Part shown: positions 57,800 to 64,000 of the stretch, one piece after another | Layout of the letters: every line of letters starts with the position of its first letter | How positions within the stretch are numbered: position 1 is the stretch's first letter | From: Citrus sinensis | Lineage: Eukaryota > Streptophyta > Magnoliopsida > Sapindales > Rutaceae | Reading direction: 5' to 3' | Assembly (NCBI RefSeq): GCF_022201045.2 | Contig: NC_068562.1 | Span: 1,116,001 to 1,180,000, forward strand | DNA: 64,000 bases | Translations under genes and position numbers: made by a program | The notes under the pieces: generated by a model | Databases searched by the model: none | Seen by the model: only the letters and a program-made list of their open reading frames with translations | Told to the model about the DNA's origin: nothing

Positions 57800-60174
57800 A
57801 ATGGTTGGATCACAAAAAGACAAATTTGGGAATATCCTGCAATGGTGGCAAAGTAGCAGGACCCGGTAATAACAAAGTAGACAAATGTTTTAGCCAAATT
57901 CTTGTTATTGTTGCGGCAAGTATCAAGCTCAGAAGGAAAGAACGGAAAAAAATTTGCTTGAAGAAGATGGATAGGGAATATTAGGTTCTCATTGGCGGGA
58001 GCTACTATCCGAAATATAATTTAGGATGTGTATCATTGTTCTTGCTATTTTACTTTTCTAACTTTATAGAAGCAGATAAATAAATATTCGCCATTTAATT
58101 TATTTTTTAACTACAAGTCTTTTGATTGTTGTTTTCCACAGATATACAGGGAGAGGATTTAATCCGATGCAGTATGACTAAAAGCATTTATTATGCAACA
58201 CACTTATTTTGCTGTCTATATCAAATAAATTATTGTTTCTCATAAAAAAAAAAAAAAAAAAAAGAAAGGTTTAAAATAAACTTCCAACAATTTGAGTGTT
58301 TTGGATCTTTTACATGTCTTATGCCTCCTGCCAGGGGAAGCATGATGTTTGTTTTATGAGGACCAAAATGAATAAACGACAGACTTAAGTATAAAAAATA
58401 CAAACCCTGTCAATCTAAGGAGACTAGAACGTAAACTTCCCTTTGGAATGGACTAAATTTAAATGAAGACTGAAATTCTAGCTGGACAACCCAAGAGGGT
58501 AATTGAGTTTTTAGAAAATTCTTCAAAAACAACACCACAATTCAATACCAATAACTACCACCATCAATAATAATAATAATTTCAACAATAAGTAAATTTA
58601 AAGAATTAAGGATAGAGAAACCAACACGATATTTTTAAGTGGTTCAGCAACCCGCTTACATCTATGGCTCCAAGCAAATCCAGCTTGAGAATTCCACTAA
58701 CCAAGCCTTATAACCTAAGGCTTCAAGATGTTTATAATTGACTTCTAAGGTGTCAATAAACCATTACAATTCAAGATGATTCCACACCTCTCTTTCCCAA
58801 GTGTTTCCAACACTTAAATCACTCAATTTTTGATGTTGAAATGAAGATTATAAAGATCAAACCACTCACAAGAGTATATGAACAAATGATAGTCAATAAT
58901 GAATCAGTGTTTATGAATAAGCAAATGAAAGGTCGAGATGAATTGTATGAACAAGCTTGAGCTTGATAGAGATTGAAGAACTCTCTTGGAATCAATTTGA
59001 TTTAGCTTTTTATAATTTGATAAGAAAACTAGCCATTGAAGAGAGAAACTAGTTGTTATAAACTTTATGGGCACAATCAATTTACCATTTCCCATGAAAT
59101 AGTTCACCGTTTGTTATTTGACTATATTTAAATTTGAAAATTTTACGCAAACAATTTACCGCTTGAAATTAGCAGTTTTATTATTTCAATTCTAGAAAAT
59201 CATAAACAGTAAGTCGCTACGGTGAAAAGGTTTACTACTAACTTTTTAAAATTATATTTTACACCAAAAACATTATGAAATTATACTATAATCTAAAAAC
59301 TTTATATAACTTTTCCAATAGGTCCATTTCTAGAATTTCAAACAATACTTGTTGATTTCAAAGTTCTCAAAACTATTTCAATTTAGTCTATAAAATTGAA
59401 AACAACAAATTTCATAAAATCATTTCATTTAAGTATAAAACCTTTATAGTATGAAAATAATGATTTATTTAAAATGTCATGAAATGTAATTTGAGCTTTT
59501 AAATGCTCAATCATGTATACGTTTAATCATACTAGCTTTACAAAAAAATGTAACAAGAGAAATCACTTTAGTTAGAACCCTTAACGCTTGTCCTTAACTT
59601 GATGAGCTTTGTGCCATTGTCCATTGAGTGCCTTGAACTTGAACTCACATGAATGATTTTTGCCCTTCAAGAGCTAGTAAGATTGTGAAATATATGCATT
59701 TTTCTATTTTACCCATGACACGTGATTTGTTATCATCAAAATCAAAAGACTGTATGATTGTATAGGTCAACAAAGACATTTATCTTTTCATAAATTTTTT
59801 TCTAGTTTAAGATGGCCATGGCCAAGGGCAAAGGAACATTAAGACCAAAAGGTGCCATGACAATGTAGGATTTGAAAAAAAAATAAAAAATTGGGACCCC
59901 TATACAATATATGAAAAGTTACTGTAAAAAACCTAAATTGACTCTCTATAGTTAATCTATAAGTTTTATTAGATGAAAATGTAATTTAATAATTCCCATT
60001 GATGTCAAAAGAATAAAAGATCAAAAAAATTATAAATGCATTTTTTTAATATCCCATTTATATTAAATAATGGCCTTACTAACTTTTTTTTATGTTAATT
60101 ATTGTTTGTTACTAATTTGTTATTTTTAAGAACTTGAAAATCTGAAGCCTGTAGAAATTTACATTTAGGTCAGG

Positions 60175-60608
60175 GCACACACAAAAAACCTTGGTCACAA
60201 CTCTCTCCAGTCTCCACTAACATTTGTCTCTATTTCGTATTAATTAGTATTTCATATTTTATTTATTTACTTGTTAAAAAGTCTTGACTGACGCTTGACC
60301 CTTAAATTAATTTTTAATATAAAAAAAATGTAACACTTAAAAGTTAAAGAGCACACACAAAAAAACGTGGTCACAACTCTCTCCAGTCTCCACTAACATT
60401 TGTCTCTATTTCGTATTAATTAGTATTTCATATTTTATTTATTTACTTGTTAAAAAGTCTTGACTGACGCTTGACCCTTAAATTAATTTTTAATATAAAA
60501 AAAATGTAACACTTAAAAGTTAAAGAGCACACACAAAAAAACGTGGTCACAACTCTCTCCAGTCTCCACTAACATTTGTCTCTATTTCGTATTAATTAGT
60601 ATTTCATA
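60175..60608. repeat. Tandem array, about 2.5 x 176 bp
   Basis: The unit starts 'gcacacacaaaaaa' at 60175, 60351 and 60527, a constant 176-bp period. It contains 'tggtcacaactctctccagt', 'tctctatttcgtattaatta' and 'cttgactgacgcttgaccct'. Copies 1 and 2 are almost identical; copy 3 stops after about 80 bp. The 176-bp length is in the range of plant satellites, but only 2.5 units are present. Confidence 0.9.
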
Positions 60609-60711
60609 GTTTATTCATTTTCTTGTTAATTTGATTAATTGTTACACGTTTTATTGTTGTTAAAGCTAAATAAAAAATAATTTATTAAATTCTTTACAAT
60701 CAAATTCAACA

Positions 60712-60761
60712 TAATAATAATAATAATAATAATAAAATTATTATTATTATTATTATTATTA
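60712..60761. repeat. (AAT)n(ATT)n perfect hairpin microsatellite
   Basis: Runs of AAT directly followed by the complementary ATT repeat, about 25 bp each side, so it can extrude as a cruciform. Confidence 0.88.
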
Positions 60762-61127
60762 AAGAATGAAGAAGTGGATCCTATTTTAAAAAAGTATGTA
60801 AAAATTAAAAAAATAAATAATAAAGATTATAGCTGGGCTTAGATAAAGTCCAAGCCCGATCCTAGTTTGATAAAAGTTAGGACACTTCATTTTAGGTCGG
60901 GCTGGGCCATAGGTTGGGTTTAGGCTTCATTTTAAAAAATGAAAATAAACATCTCCCATGTAAATTTTTTTCCAGATTATGCTTTCCGTTAACCTTTTAT
61001 ATCTCTATTAATAGCTATTTAATCAATACAAAATATAGTTATCAGAATAATAAATATTAATTAAAAAAAAACCGAATTATCAGCAAGGAAATTCTGATGC
61101 TAATAGCTTCTTCTAGCAATCAACATG

Positions 61128-63859
61128 TGTAACCACCTGCCCCGACCTCTACGGGGCGAATTCCGTGGAGGGCGAATCTTACTAGAGTTCAAATATCTAT
61201 ACTTAATAATAATAATAATAATCATTTTACAATTCATAAAAATTTAAACCTCAAAATACAAATATATTACACAAATTACAGCGGAAAAATTTAAAATTTA
61301 TGTCAAATTATCTACCGTCCTTAATTCATGTTCTTCTCGTCATTCATCATGAATCAATCCTAATTTATGAAAACTGACTCATAATAAATTATAATGAGTA
61401 TGAAATTCAATAAACAAACCAATTTTTCATATACCAAAATACATACATACATACATACATATAACGCAAATAGATGACATGCCATGATATTCGAAAACAT
61501 TGTAAACAATTCATTGAAATCTCATTCTATCATTCTCAAACTTTCAATTCTCTTTCAAATCACTCACTTGAACTACCTTCATTCAATTACTGCTTAGTAG
61601 GACACTCTATTAATATTCATAACTTCCATACACTTTGGGTTTCTCGCCAACACGTTCCTCGCCCACTTATCTCATAACAATAATATAACATCCATAGTGT
61701 CCTCCCCTAAGCCAGTAATGAATTCAAACATCCAAGCCAAAATTGTAAAACAATCTTTCTTTCTTCAAATTTCGGTTGTCTAAAATTCACTTTCTCGTTT
61801 TATAGAAAACATAATGCATTTTCATGCTCATGCCAATGAAATTCTACACATACATATACCCATGTCCATAAATACACACATAACACATAACAACACATCC
61901 TATCAACACATCATGTAAACACATGGGCAGAACATATAAATCAATATCCGTATATATCAAAATAGACTTTCCAAACATGTCAAACATATAACGTTGTTTA
62001 TTGTGATTCGTTTGAAAATTTAATTTACTTACTTTCTGACATTCTCGAGTACCAAATGCGTATAGATATCATCGGCCTAAAATCAATAAAAATACTCTCA
62101 TAAGATAAAATTAAATCATAATCATAAAATCCAATATTCTCAAATTCCTCGATATAATCACATTCCATACTTAACCTCAAATAATCTCAATTTAAATCAT
62201 AAATCACCAAAATACACATTAATTCCTCAAATTATAAAATTACCCTCAAATATCTTAAAATTACTAAAATGCCCTTGAATTCAAAATAACCAAAACACCC
62301 CTAAAATCATAATTTACCAACTTAACGTCAAAATCATAAATTACCAACTAGGGATGGTAATTGTACTCGCAAACCCGCAAACTCGCCCAAACCCACCCGC
62401 CAAAACCCGCCCGTTGTGGGTAATTTTATCCGTTGCGGGCGGGTTTAGTATTATAAATTAAAACCCGTACATGGATGCGGGTGGGTTTGGTATTAACCTT
62501 ATATCCGGTGGATACCCGCATGAATATCCACCAAACCCGCAATATTTTTTTTAAATATTTTTAATTTAATTTTAATCTATAAATGTATAAAAAAAATAAT
62601 GTCATTAATCAAATTACCAAATAGCCAAAGGTTCAAAGTTGTGTATGTGTTTATGTGGTCAATCTCCTATTCTAAAGTCATAACCTAAAGAAAACTAAAG
62701 GCATTTCCCTTCGAATTAGTATTTGAAAATATTAATTTTAATTATTATTATAGGCATTGTGTTGGATGGGTGCTTATGGTGGTGAATGAAATGAATATAT
62801 TCTCTTAGAGCTTGTTTTAAATGATAATATGAAATGTAATTATTATTTTTAGATACTAGTTTGTGTTTTTAAAATAGATTTGTGTAATTTATACTTAAAT
62901 TTGAGAATTTATGTTGAATTGATGTGGAAATTTTAATTTTTCATTTACATTATTTAAATATAAAATTGAGTATGTTATATGAAATTTGAGGTTATTATTA
63001 TAAATTTATATATTAAACATTTGTGATTTTAAATACGAAAATCCACAAAAAATCCACCGGATATCATTGCAGGTTTGGTAATTGTTAAAACCTGCTGCGG
63101 GTGGATTTTTTTAAAAAAATTAAAACCCGCTGCGGGTTGCGGGTGGGTTTGATAATTTCAATTTTGTGCGGATTTGGGTTTGGTAATGGCAAACCCGCTA
63201 TTGCCATCCCTATTACCAACTTTATCCACAATTTTGACAATTACTAAAATACCCACAAAATATGAAATTACAAAATTGTCCTTACACTGTAAATTTACCG
63301 AAATACGCTTGCCGGTCAACGGTCACCGGAATTCAACCGACGGCGACGGGAAGCTCAGAACGGAAAGTGCAAGCCACGCTGAGTCCAATGGTGGCGGTGG
63401 TGACCTTCCACGCGCGGCAACGGCACCGAAATCCAGCTCGGAAACCGCGAATACTCAAGTGGCCGATCGGCGCAAAACAACATCTTCGACGGCAGTGGAT
63501 GGTCGGAAATAGTAGAGGAGATGGTGGGGAACAAAACCAAAGCGGCGGCGTCACCGAAAACCGCCAAAATCGCAGCCAATCGAGGCGGCGATTCCGCGAA
63601 ACTTTAAGGCTTCGATCGGTGGCTTTCCGAACGTTTTCCGGCGGCAAGGACGACATGCAGATAACCAGTGGCTCAAGAGCTTCCGATCGGTACTAAGCTT
63701 GGCTGGAGTGGTGGCCGGAAATGGGATAACCGGTCGGGTCACGTTCGGAGGTCGGGTTCGACCCGGTTCTCTTTGTCCTCTCTGTCCCCGTCAGCTTTTT
63801 TTTTATCTTTTTATAAAGGGCTGGGAAAAAGTCAAAGAAATGGGGTGTGGGGTATTACA
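61128..63859. mobile_element. Solo LTR of a Ty3/gypsy (chromovirus-like) element
   Basis: Begins 'tgtaaccacctgccccgacc' and ends 'gtggggtattaca', the complementary TGTAAYACC...GGTRTTACA type of terminus. It is flanked by ACATG (61123-61127) and ACATA (63860-63864), a 5-bp duplication with one mismatch. No gag-pol is present, so this is a solo LTR left by recombination. It has a GC-rich 3' third (about 63300-63780) and shares phrases with the older LTR at 46674-48403. A hAT element is nested inside it. ORFs at 63174-63865 are in the LTR and are not genes. Confidence 0.78.
62349..63212. mobile_element. Non-autonomous hAT element, 864 bp, 8-bp target duplication
   Basis: Ends 'tagggatggtaattgtactc' and the complement of 'tagggatggcaatagcgggt'. 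Flanked by a perfect 8-bp duplication TTACCAAC (62341-62348 and 63213-63220). Subterminal regions are dense in 'aaacccgc' and 'gcgggttt' motifs, the usual pattern for hAT transposase binding. No transposase ORF; AT-rich core. It inserted into the solo LTR, so it is the younger of the two. Confidence 0.92.
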
Positions 63860-64000
63860 ACATAGTTGCGGAGTTATTGCCTATCCATGATTGTCCGCGC
63901 TTTTCGCAATTTCCCCTTCTATATAATCATTGGTCTCTCAAGATCAAAATTTTGTTGAACTTGACCTCCAACATCCCAGAGGTGGAAGCTTGATCCAGCA
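63860..64000 (+). other. Window end: sequence like an F-box 5' flank
   Basis: 'tattgcctatccatgattg', 'tctcaagatcaaaattttgt' resemble 54095-54200 upstream of the F-box gene at 54672. If the similarity is real, another F-box gene may start just beyond the window. No coding start is visible here. Confidence 0.4.

Larger units (their letters stand above)
55803..61127. other. Intergenic, AT-rich, repeats only
   Basis: No gene supported in 5.3 kb. Contents: a 2 x 52-bp tandem repeat at 57696-57799, an LTR-like fragment around 58620-58860, a 176-bp tandem array (60175-60608), and a perfect (AAT)n(ATT)n hairpin at 60712-60761. The ORF at 57769-57984 (71 codons) overlaps the tandem repeat and ends in a Lys/Arg-rich stretch, with no known relative. 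Confidence 0.5.

Noticed and set aside
57769-57984. 71-codon ORF with a basic C-terminus
   Set aside because: Overlaps a 52-bp tandem repeat and has no recognisable relative; composition is compatible with chance.
60175-60608. CRISPR-like array
   Set aside because: The direct repeats are 176 bp without distinct spacers, in a plant nuclear setting; it is a tandem array.
63174-63890. Overlapping ORFs up to 144 codons at the window end
   Set aside because: They fall in the GC-rich third of the solo LTR, overlap on both strands, and carry no domain.

Overview
The window is nuclear DNA from a flowering plant, most likely a woody eudicot; Citrus or a relative is only an impression. It is AT-rich, has intron-containing genes and GT-AG splice sites, and holds many plant-type transposons: an Athila-type Ty3/gypsy element, Mutator-like (MULE), hAT and foldback MITE elements, solo LTRs and a tRNA-derived SINE. 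No rRNA, tRNA gene or CRISPR array was seen.

Host genes. Five single-exon F-box genes of the F-box plus FBA type (CPR1 / S-locus-F-box-like) lie at 1-259 (3' end only), 1588-2733, 23122-24261, 27154-28296 and 54672-55802. Between the first two and the rest are two multi-exon housekeeping or signalling genes, both on the minus strand and both rebuilt here exon by exon. One is an AP endonuclease 2 (APE2: 10 exons, 630 aa, with endonuclease domain, PIP box and GRF zinc finger, 6491-11136). The other is a group-IV calcium-dependent protein kinase (CPK28/CPK16/CPK18-like: 12 exons, 562 aa, four EF-hands, 13672-18024).

Mobile DNA. From about 28.3 kb on, most of the window is repeats. A 12.4-kb Athila-type retrotransposon (34269-46668, two 1.34-kb LTRs about 2% apart, target duplication ATGTC) sits inside an older LTR (33472-34268 plus 46674-48403). 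Its gag-pol has several stops and a frameshift. Downstream of pol it carries three extra ORFs: a small amphipathic/coiled protein, a basic Cys-rich protein with one stop, and an intact, intronless, 222-codon LOG-like (cytokinin riboside 5'-monophosphate phosphoribohydrolase family) ORF. This cargo block is the most novel thing in the window.

At 50539-53922 two MULE-type elements lie in inverted orientation. Each carries genomic fragments, introns kept, that resemble two host genes: AIR9 in one direction and a NUP133-like nucleoporin in the other. Their 9-bp target duplications are swapped in exactly the way expected if recombination between the inverted copies flipped the 515-bp spacer. Other elements are a MULE with perfect 9-bp duplication (21104-22114), a solo LTR (61128-63859) with a hAT element nested inside it (62349-63212, perfect 8-bp duplication), several near-perfect foldbacks and tandem arrays.

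How it fits together: the F-box genes form a dispersed cluster in transposon-rich DNA. F-box/FBA proteins are substrate receptors of SCF ubiquitin ligases. This layout is typical both of CPR1-like clusters and of S-RNase-type self-incompatibility loci; no RNase T2 gene is present, so the second reading is only a hypothesis. Boundaries and splice sites were read by eye. Family names rest on recognised motifs, not on database searches.
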